NCBI GenBank assembly: GCA_963281255.1
Contig: OY725501.1
Location: 1,217,674-1,281,673, forward strand
Source of the DNA: Aphrocallistes beatrix
Lineage: Eukaryota > Porifera > Hexactinellida > Sceptrulophora > Aphrocallistidae
DNA: 64,000 nt
Direction: 5' to 3'
A program made the translations under genes and the position numbers. Position 1 is the stretch's first letter; the number at the start of each line of letters is the position of its first letter. Below, piece after piece: positions 46,240 to 57,376 of the stretch. The notes under the pieces were generated by a model that searched no databases, was not told the origin of the DNA, and saw only the letters and a program-made list of their open reading frames with translations.

Positions 46240-46695
46240 CATATAAGAAATCTGTGTTGATATTCTTCGGATATTTGAGAAGAGTTGTTCACATACTTGG
46301 GTATTAATGCGATTTAACTTATTTTCCCTTATGTGGTTCAGAGAGTATAATGGGGAGCATTTATGATTTCTTGAGTGAAATCGATCGATTAGTAACGTAG
46401 TTTTTTCAAATGCTTTTGGATCTCTAGAAGATATAGTACATATTAATAAACTAAGTTGTTAATGACATATATATTATATTCATATATTGCATTGTTTAAT
46501 TGAAGAGATATAGGAGCCGCAGTTAATTGAGTTAATTGATTAAATATGGAAGATTTATAGTAAATTTTATAATAAAACTAGCTGACTATGCCTCTCTGGA
46601 CTTGAGTGAGGACACCCGTTTCGATTTTCATTTGAAATTATTCGCTGATGTCATTTGTATGAGTTGATTATTTTTACTAGGAAAGTGGATTTTAC
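46240..46695. other. Space between the two convergent TE-type genes, with an inverted exon copy
   Basis: At 46577-46680, on the minus strand, is a diverged copy of the plus-strand exon segment 44541-44645 (shared: CTCACTCAAGTCCAGAGAGG). The rest is unrecognised. Confidence 0.7.
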
Positions 46696-47579
46696 CTGAT
46701 CATACAAGTCTTTAGGAGATTACACGCATTATCAATAAATAACGATCCGTGGTAGACTCTTAAAGTGACTGAGCAAAAGGTTGAGAATTGAAATAGTTGA
46801 TTCCTTTTGCCTCAAAATGTGAAACCCGTAGCAGATTTGATGCTGGCAATTCATCATTATCATTCCGTGTGATAACGCTTTGTGTTCTGAAAAGTTCTTG
46901 GTACATTTTCCCCTGATACATTCATCATCCTGTTCATAGGCTGGTAATCTAAATACAATATTATAATGTTATAAAAGGTATTTACTCTGACACAGATGCT
47001 TTGTACAAATTGATTAAATGGGAACCTTTATTCACAGCAATATCCTAACATGATGCTTCTTAACTTACTTATATTTTGTCTTAAAAGCTGGAAAATAGTA
47101 TGTGAAGTTGTCAGTATCTGTAGACTTGAAAGGTAATATTTTTCTTGAAGGCATAGAATCTAAATATTCTAATTTCACCATGATCCAATTTAAGAGAGAA
47201 CAAATTGTTGGATTCAACGATAATAGTACCATTCCATCTTCGTGGGTTTCCATATTTGGTTCTAATGACAGCAAAACCCTTTCTAATGTAAACATTTTAC
47301 GGAATATATTCAAAATTTCACCCTCTCGGACTAATTTGCCTTTAGAGAGCTTTACAGTTCTTACAAGTTCGTCCTGATCTAAAATTGAGAATTGAAATAT
47401 TCTGGATATCGGTTCATTCCTAGTAAATAGTAGAGCACATCTTTAACACGATTATTATTGCAGTTTAGAATGTTTTCAACTTCAATACTGCTACTTTCCA
47501 TGTATTCTGTGAGAGGGTTGGGACCAAGGTTGTGTCAAACTCAATGATTTGAATTATTTTTTTGTAATATTGCATCTGA

Positions 47580-48195
47580 TCATTTACACAAAACACACCA
47601 GATCAATCAATTCAATCATTTGCGCTTATTCAAATCGTTCAGCTCATTCATTTTAATTATTCAATTCAATTCAAATCAATCAATTCGACTCAATTCAAAT
47701 CAATTCAAATCAATTCAATTCAATTCAAATCAAATCAATTCAAATCAATTCAATTTAATTCAATTCAGATACCGTAGATAATTTTTAGCCCCATTTAGCA
47801 TTTAGCCCCTGAAGAAAAATAAATGTTTCACAATACATATGCAAGAGAGCTTTCGATAAATATAACCGCACGAGTGAACCAAGAAATTTAGAACCTTCTT
47901 TTTGGAGGGGGATGGTTCGAGGGCCGGAAACTATTCGAGTATATACGGTCATTCAAATAAAAATCAATTCAGATAACTCGAATCAATTATAATCAGTTCA
48001 AATCTATTCAAATCAAATCAATTCAATTCAAATCAATTCAAATCAATTCAATTCAATTCAATCCAATTCAATTCCATTAATTTAAATGAAATTTCAGATA
48101 ATTCAGATCATTTTATTTTATTCAATGACAACATTCAGATCAATCAACTCAATCATTTCTTATTAACCAACTCAATCAAATCAAATCAAAAAATG
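47580..48195. repeat. (AATTC/AAATC)n simple array, interrupted
   Basis: Imperfect pentamer array of TCAAT/TCAAA units in an intron of the KDZ-like gene. A segment of about 180 bp (47770-47952) with ends ACCGTAGATA and TATATACGGTC interrupts it and looks like a small MITE. Confidence 0.8.
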
Positions 48196-48401
48196 AAGTT
48201 TTTTTCAAATCAAATTGATTTGACTCAACCTTGGTTGGGACCAATATTCTTAACTAATTCTCGGAAGGCAGTAATAGAGAGTCCATTCTGTAAGCATTCT
48301 GTTAATCTCTTCCGTTGCACGTGGGAGGGAATGAACAAACGAGCTGACTGTCAATTTTTGATCATTATCAATAAGTATGATAGCGGGTGGAATGTTCTTA
48401 A

Positions 48402-50373
48402 GGATACCGCCCTCGAAAAACTTTGCCTGGCGTAAAAAAAATTTTTTTATTGTTAATTTCATTGTATAACTGAGCGGTCTACCATCTGATAGTACTAGTT
48501 GGACTGTATTTATTTTGATTTTTATGACTTAAACTCCTAAAGTTTAGCATTACTAAAAATTGAAAAATTATTGTAGGTTTTTGACTCATTTACCAATTAG
48601 TTTTTAATTTATTTCATAATTTTTTAATGATATGGACCTTAACATTGTTTTGGAAACTTTGGATATTATATAACACAAAGATTTAGAAGAATAGCCAAAT
48701 AAATCCAAACAAAATAGCTCTATAAGGGAGTTCATTTATATAATGCTCGGGAAATCGCGTGTTTGATATCAGATATTTAGTGATCATTGGATCAGAAATA
48801 AAATTCTGATCGTTTCAAAAAAGATTTTGTTCGGATCCGACAATTTGTTCTTGAGATATCTCTTATTACAGGTAAAGTTCGAGCATAATATCTCTCTAAG
48901 GTCCCGAAAGAGGCCGATGTCATATCTTAAAAACAGGGGCGGAGCCAGCCTCAAAACCCTGGTGGGGCGAAGCTTGGGCGGGCCGATTTTCGATGGGGCG
49001 AATCAATTTCCCTTTGCTTATCAAAATCGCTGAGACACTTGAAATTCCCGTATTTATTCAACATTTTTTATATAAATTTTAGTCATACGCTCATACCCAC
49101 ATAAATTTTATAAGTTATCCTTACAAATTACTTAGAATGCAAATTACAATGGTGTGTGCATAGAAAACAGTAAGCGCCGTGTACGGATAAAGATACCTCG
49201 TGGCATATGCGACATGCGGATCTGATTGCATGTTCATCAGGCATGTTCGTCTGCATGAACATGCAAGACATGAAATATTGCGCAATATATTCAAGGAGAT
49301 GAACATACAGTCAGTTTCGCAATTACATCCTGACATTTCTGTCATGTGAGTAGCTGTAGCAATTAATCAGGGACATAACAGCATCATACCGGTATATACA
49401 TACATAGTAATATCAGAATTTTTGACTAAAAATTATTAATTAAATTTAAAATAAATAAATCTCGCCCCACCTCCAGTCGGGCGAGATGTTTGGCTGGTGG
49501 GGCGGTCGCCCTACCGCGCCATACCCTGTCGCCGCCACTGCTTAAAAACTATTGAAGATATATAATCTATTATATTCTTAAATAAAAGGATATATGCGAA
49601 AATATATACGTTCCTCAAACATTCCTTTGTCTAAAAATAAAAATTTATCGACTTATCATTGATTTAATTGTAATACAAATTCTATGGAGAACTTTGAATA
49701 TATTAGAAAATGGCGAATCTAATCATTAAACATGTATCCAAATGTGGCTATTATGCTAAATAATGAATACAATTGCCCTTAATAATGTGTACAGAAAAAT
49801 TGGAGAACTTTTAATAATTATTTTGAAAGTTCTGGCCGTAGACTAATAACTCATTTTACATTCTTCTTAACATCTAAACTTAAAATCTCTATATCTCGGG
49901 ACTTTAAAATTTCAAAATTGACCGTCTTTACAGAATTTTAAGTCAAAATTGGTTTTAGATAGAGGTTTGAAAATTTCAAGAGTTGTTCCATATTATTAGG
50001 CGATGAACGTAGGACCTTTCGATGTTTTTTGGCCCTTTTTTCGAACACCGATAAAATTTACAATTTTGTCATTTTAACTTTCTTTTGGTCCTATGAAGTG
50101 GCAAATATGGTAGATTATCTATGATTCGATTTTGGAAGCATTTGATTCCTTGGTATGTCCTAAACATTTCCTTGAGTGGCCGGATTTCTACCATTAAGAT
50201 GTGCTAGCGAAAAACGAAAAAAACAGACTTTGAGACACTATCTCATAAACTAGAAATGAGAATCAAAAACAGTTTGGAATGTGCAAGTATTTCTTGACGG
50301 AGATACCTGCCCACGCTTAACATCTCATCGTATGCTGTAAGCCAAATCATATGCTTTTTCGATGGCGGTATCC
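48402..50373. mobile_element. GGATACCGCC family (TTAA target), copy C, with nested hAT
   Basis: Ends GGATACCGCCCTCGAAAAAC and GATGGCGGTATCC with TTAA at 48398-48401 and 50374-50377. More diverged from A and B than they are from each other, so older. It splits an exon of the KDZ-like gene in a way that keeps the frame when one TTAA is left. It contains a hAT element at 48934-49540. Confidence 0.9.
48934..49540. mobile_element. Non-autonomous hAT element nested in TTAA copy C
   Basis: Ends CAGGGGCGGAGCC and GTCGCCGCCACTG; exact 8-bp duplication CTTAAAAA at 48926-48933 and 49541-49548. An internal palindrome, GCATGTTCAT...CTGCATGAACATGC, lies at about 49228-49264. No transposase. Confidence 0.95.
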
Positions 50374-50571
50374 TTAAGCTTCCAAAGTCTCCCAGTGTGT
50401 AAGAGAGAGTGTAAATATTGATCCACAGGTGAAACGCTCAACATCTCGAGAGAAATATTAGGATCAGGATCGTGATTGGGTTGGGATTCATCAGAGATAT
50501 GTGTGAGTTCATCTGTTAATTAAAGTAAATATGATTACAGTCAACTCAGCATGTTTTTTATATAAAATGTC

Positions 50572-51104
50572 TTCATAATCGATGTTCCATGACGATTTAG
50601 CACCAGATACCTTTCATTCACCACAGAGATATTTCACAAATCCACTGAATTCATTATCAGACATGAGAAAAGGTTATTCATTCGCAGTTCAAATTAGGTA
50701 TATTTAGAAAATTCCCCAAAATGGCACTTTTATTCACATCACAAAAAAATCTGATCCAAATGGTCCTTAAAATGCACTAATCTGAGCATCGTATATTTCT
50801 AAAAATTTAGAATGTTCGAGAAAAATGTGTGTGCTAATTTTTCCTAGAATTTGAAGACTCTGGAAAGATAATTCGAAAAGCATTGGGGTCTGATTCGAGA
50901 TTTTCGCTGCGTGGCAGGGCACATTTTTTATTCTCTAAACTCGCCATATTAAACACATTTCTGAATATTAGAATCGAAAAATCTTTTAGAATCATTGAAA
51001 TTATTCGAATAACAATCTCTAAAGACCATAATAACTAAGACTGTTTGGGTATGAGAAAATTCTATGCCTAATGAAGCTTGTATCAGAACTTATTAGTCAC
51101 CCTG
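50572..51104. mobile_element. CAGGGTG-family MITE, copy 2
   Basis: Right end CAGAACTTATTAGTCACCCTG then TA. The interior matches 1684-2330, including ATCGATGTTCCATGACGATT and GGCAGGGCACATTTTTTATT. Confidence 0.7.
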
Positions 51105-51690
51105 TAATTATATTCAAATCAAAAACTTTCTGAGTGACCTTCGTATAATAGAAAATGTATGCAAACAACATAATATGAACAGCTTTATGATCATGTATTA
51201 TCAACCTTAGAATCAAGAAACAAAATGCCATATTTTGACAGAAAAAGAGAAATCACATATAGAATGAAGATACATTATATATTGGATATAGTGATAGTGC
51301 TGGGGACAGTGAATTTTGGGTCTTATTATCACTCTATCCAATCCTACTGTACTAAATTAAAAAGCAATGCCTCATACACTGTTAATAAAATTTGATTTAT
51401 TAAGAATAACAAAAATTTACCTAATATAATGTAAAAATAAGTAAAATAAATTGAATCATCATATATTGATTATAGAAAATATATTGATATTCAGCATCAA
51501 TTTCACTCAAAAATTAGGCAGGCCCATTTAGTATTACAATCACTAACACGCGGGCCCCATAATTGAGTGTTTTGAAAGTCGCGGGCCATCAAACTTAGTC
51601 TTGCTGGTCCCAGTTTGCCCACCGCTGTTCTAAACAATAGCTGATAAAACTAATCGGATTTCAGATTCAAAATATGTGCATTCGAATTAA
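51105..51690. other. Unrecognised, with a hAT-like end
   Basis: On the minus strand from about 51629, CAGCGGTGGGCAAACTGGGA followed by GGCCCGCG resembles a hAT MITE end; its partner was not found. Confidence 0.4.
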
Positions 51691-52892
51691 GGTTGGCCTG
51701 TCCTATGGGCATTTTGTTTTTTATCAAAAATTTGCTAAAAGTCCTTTTTAACCATTTTAAGATCACTAATGGGGTTCTAAACATTAATTTTGATTTTTAG
51801 AATTTCAATGCTAATATTTAGCCACTTAGAGCCACTTGTACCACCTGGTGTCGCCCAAAAAAGGACAGATTTGAAACGGAATGTCTCGTATCCTTAACTT
51901 CTTTAAACCATGTTAAATCATCATTTCAATGCTAAATTCGTGCTCAGCACTAAATTTCCAGCAATTTGATATATATATTGGACATATTTGGAGAAATTCT
52001 TTGGCTGCGGGTTCCTAGCAACGGCCAGGAATGTGAAAAAATTCCTGGCCGTTGATATGCACGGACATCCAAAAAATTCTCCAAATATGGTCAATATATA
52101 TATCAAATTGCTGGAAATTTAGTGCTGAGCACGAATTTGTCATTAAAATGATGATCTGACATGGTTCTAAGAAGTTATTGATCTGGGATTCCGGCGGACA
52201 CTATCGAATGTGGTTATTTGAGGGTGACCAGTCAGCAATGACCAGTTTTTCCCACTTTTGATGGAGAAAAATTTTGATATACCATATTTTGAAGTTAAGT
52301 ACTACTATAAGTTGTCGAATAAGGATATTTGCATGTTATTTAATAATCCAAAGCAGTTAAAACTAATGGGAATTGAGGTACATATATAAATATTTTCTAA
52401 ATCCTATTATCTGGGACTTTTTTTTAACAATTATAAAGTTGATAACTTTTTGAAAATTCAACCTAGGGTCGAAAACTCAACGGTTTCTGATAGATCTCGA
52501 AGAGTAGCACATAATGAACAGACAGAATTTTGATATTAGGAATAAAAAGCGAATTATTAAAAAAAAAGTGTCAAAGTTGCTAAAAATGAAATACCTCGGG
52601 TGTTTTGGTGTGAATTTTTGACAATTTTCAAAATTTCAAAAATATGTCTGTTCATTAGTTAGATTATCGATTTATGAATGAATTTGAAAAGTTTCTAAAA
52701 GATTGTAGGAATATTGTTTCCGATTTTTTTCCTGTAAATTGCCCAAATTTTTAAAAAATTTTTTTATCGTTTGAATAATTTCAATTATTAATGCAGTTTT
52801 GATGATAACTTTGCGATTCAAATCTGCACTGTGAAAATTAAATGAATCAGTTTGAAAAAGTCAAAAGTTAGCTATTATAGGAAAGGCCAACC
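51691..52892. mobile_element. Palindrome family T, copy 3, TTAA-flanked
   Basis: Ends GGTTGGCCTGTCCTAT and ATAGGAAAGGCCAACC with TTAA on each side (51687-51690 and 52893-52896). The central hairpin TTCCTAGCAACGGCCAGGAA...TTCCTGGCCGTTG is shared with 27083-28780. Non-coding. Confidence 0.85.
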
Positions 52893-52896
52893 TTAA

Positions 52897-53583
52897 TTAT
52901 AGTAGAATATTTCTACGCAATCTATTTCTAACGTTTTCAAATCATCAAGTACTCCTACTTTGTGCCTCTTTTGTCGCTATTTACCACAATACATTATGAT
53001 GATGAATTCCCTCTTGTGCTACAGGTTGATGATTTACTTATTGGTTTGAGTAACTTGTTAGAAAAATTCAACTACGTATTACTAATTCGAATGTCTACTT
53101 CTTAAATCAGACATTTAGTATCATTGAATTTGACCTGTTCTTTCAAATCGATTGTCGCAGGGTCGAACGTCAACGTTTCTTGCTCAGATTTTGCAGGAAT
53201 ACTTAGACTAAGCCCCCAAAACCCTGAAGAGAGTTTGTTGATAGCTTGAAAAAAGTGAAATTCACTCTACCCTATTCTAAGTATGAACTTTGTTTAAAAT
53301 GATTGTCTATTAGAATCAGATGACAATTAACTTTTTAGAAAAAATCTTACCTATTCAGTGATTTACTCATCGCCTCACAAACTCGGATATCAGTTTGCAT
53401 TTCATTAGTCCTTGAATTCGAAACATTTCTACATATTGCCCCTTGAAAGGTACAAATAACCCAACAATAATTAGTATATTGTGTATATCCTAATGTAGTT
53501 TATTAATGAAATTTGAAACATTTGTTATATATCAATCTGAAGCAATTTATTATGAGAATTTTTAGCCTTTGCCTGTAATTTGA
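52897..53583. other. Region upstream of Par-6, no recognised element
   Basis: About 690 bp before the presumed Par-6 start. No TE family or promoter element can be assigned by eye. Confidence 0.4.
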
Positions 53584-53670
53584 ATGGCATTAGATTTGCT
53601 TAATCCTTCCCTTATAAAAATACCTACTTTTCCGCTCTATGACACAAATATAGTAGAAATCAAAGCTAAG
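53584..53670 (+). CDS. PARD6: Par-6 polarity protein, first coding exon
   Basis: An open stretch of 29 codons from an ATG to a donor (AAG then GTTAGT). It ends NIVEIKAK, which corresponds to the VEVKSK that opens the PB1 domain in Par-6 proteins; the lysines of this first strand pair with the acidic PB1 of atypical PKC. Phase is 0, matching the next exon, and an exon break at this point is also known in vertebrate PARD6 genes. The preceding N-terminal residues (MALDLLNPSL...) are not conserved, so the exact start is less certain than the exon itself. Intron 1 is 3.7 kb and carries several TEs. Confidence 0.75.
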
Positions 53671-53929
53671 GTTAGTATGAATGATTTTCACAGAATTTTG
53701 CTATATTTTTAACCTTGTTGATATATTATGTTATATATTTTATTTATATATTTTTCTTTTAACCTGTTTATAATATTCCTCACTATATTATCGTGTACAG
53801 TAGAACCATTAAGAGTTAAGTATCTATTAATTGAGAAATATATATTGGTGGTGCAATTTTATCTATGAGGACCATCTTGTTCGTCTTTTACCTATCTAAT
53901 ATCTCCATAAACCGGTAAGTGAGGAATTG

Positions 53930-54400
53930 GGAACTTCCGCTTCAAGTCCATGTCCAGTCACTTTTCGTTTTGAATCTCATTTCACTTTCCTTTACTTTAT
54001 ATTTCCTTTTTTGTATCACTTTTACACAAAGTCCCATTCCCTTTTATATATTTTCCATTTTGTCCCATTTCCCTTCATGTCGTATTTCCCTTCTGTGTCA
54101 CTTTTCGCTTTCTCAATTCTCTCCATCTCCAATATTCCTTTATGTCCCTTTTTCCTCTTCGTTCCTATTAACTTTAAGTCCCAAACAGTTCATATCCCAT
54201 TTTCTTGTATGCCCCTTTTCCCTTTGAGTCTCATTTACCTACTGTGTTGGTTTCCCTTTGCTCCCCATTTTCTTTTTTGTGTTTCATTACCCTTCATCCT
54301 ATTTCTCTTTATGTCCCATTTCATTTATAATTCCCTTTCCTTTTATGCCCAATTTTCTTCATGTTCGCTTTTTTTAGATTGATTTCCTCCTTTTGTTATA
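53930..54400. repeat. Pyrimidine-rich degenerate tandem array
   Basis: Plus strand is almost purely C/T with degenerate units of about 20 bp such as TTTATGTCCCATTTCCCTT. The long open frames in it are composition artefacts. Confidence 0.75.
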
Positions 54401-54501
54401 CAGTCGACTCCCCTTAATAGGGTCACTGTTTAATCGGGTCAACCGCTTAATCGGGTCACTTTTTGCAGGACCGGAATAGCTCTCACACATAGAAGCTAAT
54501 A

Positions 54502-54829
54502 CAGTACACCCTCGCTAATCCGAACAGCTCTGTTCCAATGATTGATAAAATCGTTCGGATTAGTGAATTTGTTATTAGTGAAATAACACTAATTCAATGG
54601 GGCATTAATTATAATAAATTTGTATTGTTAGAATATTAAGGATATTATTTCGCTATGATTGCTTTTTTAACGAGGTTTTTCAATCTTATTGACAGATTTA
54701 AGTTTATAAACGTTGATTCAAAGCATAGAGGCGAATAATATTATATTTGGGTGTTCGGATTTTAAGAATGAAGTGTTCGGATTAGCGAGGGTTCGGATTG
54801 GCGAGGTTCGGACTATCGAGGGTTTACTG
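54502..54829. mobile_element. Pogo-like MITE nested in the 54401 element
   Basis: Ends CAGTACACCCTCGCTAATCC and GGACTATCGAGGGTTTACTG, TA on each side. The TTCGGATTAG motif recurs internally, as in the element at 36929-37876. Confidence 0.88.
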
Positions 54830-54909
54830 TATAAAATATTTTCGGTTAATATTAATAGGGTTCTCCGCTTAATCGGGGCAAAATGTACTCTGACCGATGT
54901 GACCCTATT

Positions 54910-55063
54910 CAGTGGCGTGGCCAGGTGAAAAAATTTGGGGGGCCTCAAGATCAAGACACCACATATATGCCCATTTGAAAAAGTGTAGTAGGTTAAATTA
55001 GTAAATTGTAAAAATTTTTGGGGGGCCTAGGCCCCCCCAGGCCCCCCCATAGCCACGCCACTG
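54910..55063. mobile_element. Small hAT MITE nested in the 54401 element
   Basis: 154 bp, ends CAGTGGCGTGGCCAGG and ATAGCCACGCCACTG, exact 8-bp duplication ACCCTATT at 54902-54909 and 55064-55071. Confidence 0.95.
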
Positions 55064-55244
55064 ACCCTATTAAGCGGAGTCGACTGTATTTTCAAATCAT
55101 TATATTTTTTCGATTGAATTTATTATTCTCTACATTAATTATGAAAATCTTCAAGTAGGGTTCTCTCCACGATTTTTGGGTGGCGTATCGAAAGTGACTA
55201 GCATTCACCTGAGGGTCTGGGGGCGCTATAAGCACCCCATTGGG

Positions 55245-55279
<35 letters not shown>

Positions 55280-55283
55280 TATA

Positions 55284-55889
55284 TCCTTACTATTAAAACT
55301 CGATTAATGTATATTTATTTATTTATTTATTTATATATACAAGCGCGCTTCGCTTGCTTGCGCTGTGCGGCTGGAAGACACTTTGTGGGCGCCTGGGGTG
55401 ACCATTGATTAATCATATGGAGAGAGCATCTCTAAAATACGTCTGTTCTACTGTTATAATCGAAATCGCACGAAAAATCGCCAAATTTGTCAATTTTGAA
55501 ATTTTTGATACGTAATGATGACGTCATAACAAACTGATGAGTCATCATTTTTTCATGATAGTTGCATCATATGTGAGATATATTATTATACATATTCTAT
55601 TAAAATTTCATTCTTCTATCACCAAAAATGGCTGAGTTATGGTCGAACAACTGAAATTTCTCATTATCAAAAAGGTGACAATGACGTCATAATTCCATGA
55701 TGAGTCGACATTTTCGTCTGAGCTCAGAACTTACTGGAGCCATAGCCAAAAGACTCCCATATGCTAAAAATCAGCTTTCTGTGCCGGGCAGTTTCTTCAA
55801 TCAATTCGTTACATATATATATATATATACGTATATATATACACATACACAAACAAACAAACAATAATCGAGTTTTAATAGTAAGGATA
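55284..55889 (+). repeat. Helitron-like unit, plus, with both outer motifs
   Basis: Outer motif CCTTACTATTAAAACTCGAT, a TA/TTTA microsatellite, the unit 55340-55814 (CAAGCGCG to ATTCGTTACA), a second microsatellite with (ACAA)n, then the outer motif inverted (AATCGAGTTTTAATAGTAAG). Only this copy clearly shows both outer motifs, so the whole may be one 600-bp element with terminal inverted repeats. Confidence 0.75.
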
Positions 55890-56410
55890 TCTGTAACGAA
55901 TTGATTGAAGAAACTGCCAGGTGCAAAAAGCTGAATTTTGGCATGTGGGCTCCAGTATGTTCTGAGCTCAGAGCAAAAAGTTGACTCATCATGGAATTAT
56001 GACGTCATTGTCACATTTTTAAAAGTTAAGCAATACAGTTATTCGAGCATAACTCAGCCATTTTAAGGGATAGAATGCTGAAATTTTAATAGAATCTGTA
56101 TAGTAACATACCTCACATATGATGCAACTATCATCAAAAAATGATGACTCATCACTTTGTTATGACGTCATCATTACTAATCAAAATTTTTAAAATTGAC
56201 AATTTTGGTGATTTTTCATGCGCTATCGATTATAGCATTAGGACAGAGGTATTTAGAGGTGTTATTCCCATATTAATAGATCAAGTGATCCCAGGCGACC
56301 GAAGTGTGCCTCCGGCGGACACAAAGTGTCCGCCAGCCGCGCAGCGCAAGCAAGCGAAGCGCGCTTGTATATAGTATTTAAACATTAATCGAGTTTTAAT
56401 CGTAAGGATA
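55890..56410 (-). repeat. Helitron-like unit, minus, head-to-head with the previous copy
   Basis: TCTGTAACGAATTGATTGAA to GCGCGCTTG (56367), hairpin GGCGGACACAAAGTGTCCGCC, then the outer motif ATTAATCGAGTTTTAATCGT. It shares the middle outer motif with the copy on its left. Confidence 0.8.
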
Positions 56411-57376
56411 TACGATGGAATAATATTAGAAATTCCCGAATATATCTCAAATTTAATGTATCTCTAACAGGGCAGGGGTTGGTTTAACCGATGAGAGGTT
56501 GGTTAACCGGTTTCCTCTAGGGTGGTTTTCCGGTTAACCGATGTCAATATTAATTCGTTGAAATTTGGATCATGGCAGGGGACGAAGTTTCTCATTCTTG
56601 CATTGCTTACTTCCTACTTATTTGAAAAAGACGTTAGCGCAGTAATTAGACTACATACCAAATAGCGGAATTGATTACAAATAACGAAATCTGGCGATCT
56701 ACGTTTATGGTTAGCAAAATTTGAACTAGATGTGGCAAACACCTGCAGATGAGCACCAGTGTTAGGGATCCCATTAATAACAAACATCAGAATTAATGAT
56801 AACTTTTTGATGTGATGGAATTTTGGTCCTCTATATACTGTTAGGATTGATACATAAAAAAATTAATAAATGTGTGATCTAAATTAAGAGAAGGGGGCGC
56901 TGGAAAAATTTCAATGTCTAAAGTGCTGTAAGCGAAAAGGTTTGAGAAACACTGATATATATTGAGTATGGTAGCTATTGAATCAACTTTCAATTTACTT
57001 AAATCCATCAGTAGGAATGTTACTGTGCTGAGTGCCTAAACATATTGAGTGTTGTGATTATGAATGATATAAAAGTGAAACTAAATTTTGTGAAGCGTAG
57101 CTAGTATTATCATGAGTTTACGTACAAGTAGAAATGCCAAATCCAAAACCAGAATAAAAGTTAAACATACATTATTTAAATTAATTTTTCAGTGAAATTA
57201 AATTAATAAAAGCCTATGACCTCCAAAAAAATCGATTTGTTATACCATTGTTCCTTCTTAATTTGTTCCATTTTTTGATACAATCGCACTAAGTCTTTTG
57301 CAGTATATCTGCAATATTTTTAAATTATCTGCCAATCTATTTAAATTTTGGTACATTTTATGTATTTCAATTTTAG

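Larger units (their letters stand above)
46696..50512 (-). pseudogene. Decayed KDZ-like transposase gene, split by TTAA copy C
   Basis: Minus-strand exons in order: 50512-50378 joined across the insertion to 48397-48255 (SVSPVDQYLHSLLHTGRLW, then NIPPAIILIDNDQKLTVSSF and ATEEINRMLTEWTLYYCLPR); 47506-47379 (EYMESSSIEVENIL...YLLGMNRYPEYF); 47378-47069 (DELVRTVKLSKGKLVREGE); and 46948-46696 (ECIRGKCTKNFSEHKALSHG, QICYGFHILRQKESTISIL, then after a one-base frameshift DNACNLLKTCMIR). The CYGFH..ES block and the YDNAC motif, which holds a catalytic Asp, are typical of the Kyakuja-Dileera-Zisupton group as I know it. Splice phases agree except at 47379, where a frame change remains unexplained. Downstream exons with the cysteine-rich and Glu parts are not found. 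Confidence 0.6.
54401..55086. mobile_element. Tigger-like element (outer) carrying two nested elements
   Basis: Ends CAGTCGACTCCCCTTAATAG and CTATTAAGCGGAGTCGACTG with TA on each side (54399-54400 and 55087-55088). Subterminal repeats of TTAATCGGGTCA are seen. It contains 54502-54829 and 54910-55063. Confidence 0.9.
53671..57376 (+). other. Par-6 intron 1, TE-rich
   Basis: This interval between the two Par-6 coding exons holds, in order, a pyrimidine-rich degenerate tandem region (53930-54400), a nested transposon set (54401-55086), an inverted pair of Helitron-like units (55284-56410), and about 900 bp without recognised content (56460-57376). That last part has repeated TTAACCG runs at 56480-56545 and, near 56958, a hAT-like end in reverse orientation (CAGTGTTTCTCAAACC). 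Confidence 0.7.

Noticed and set aside
53919..54382. Open frames of 102 and 151 codons on the plus strand
   Set aside because: They follow from the pyrimidine-rich tandem tract, are dominated by Phe, Ser, Pro and Leu, and overlap each other in different frames.
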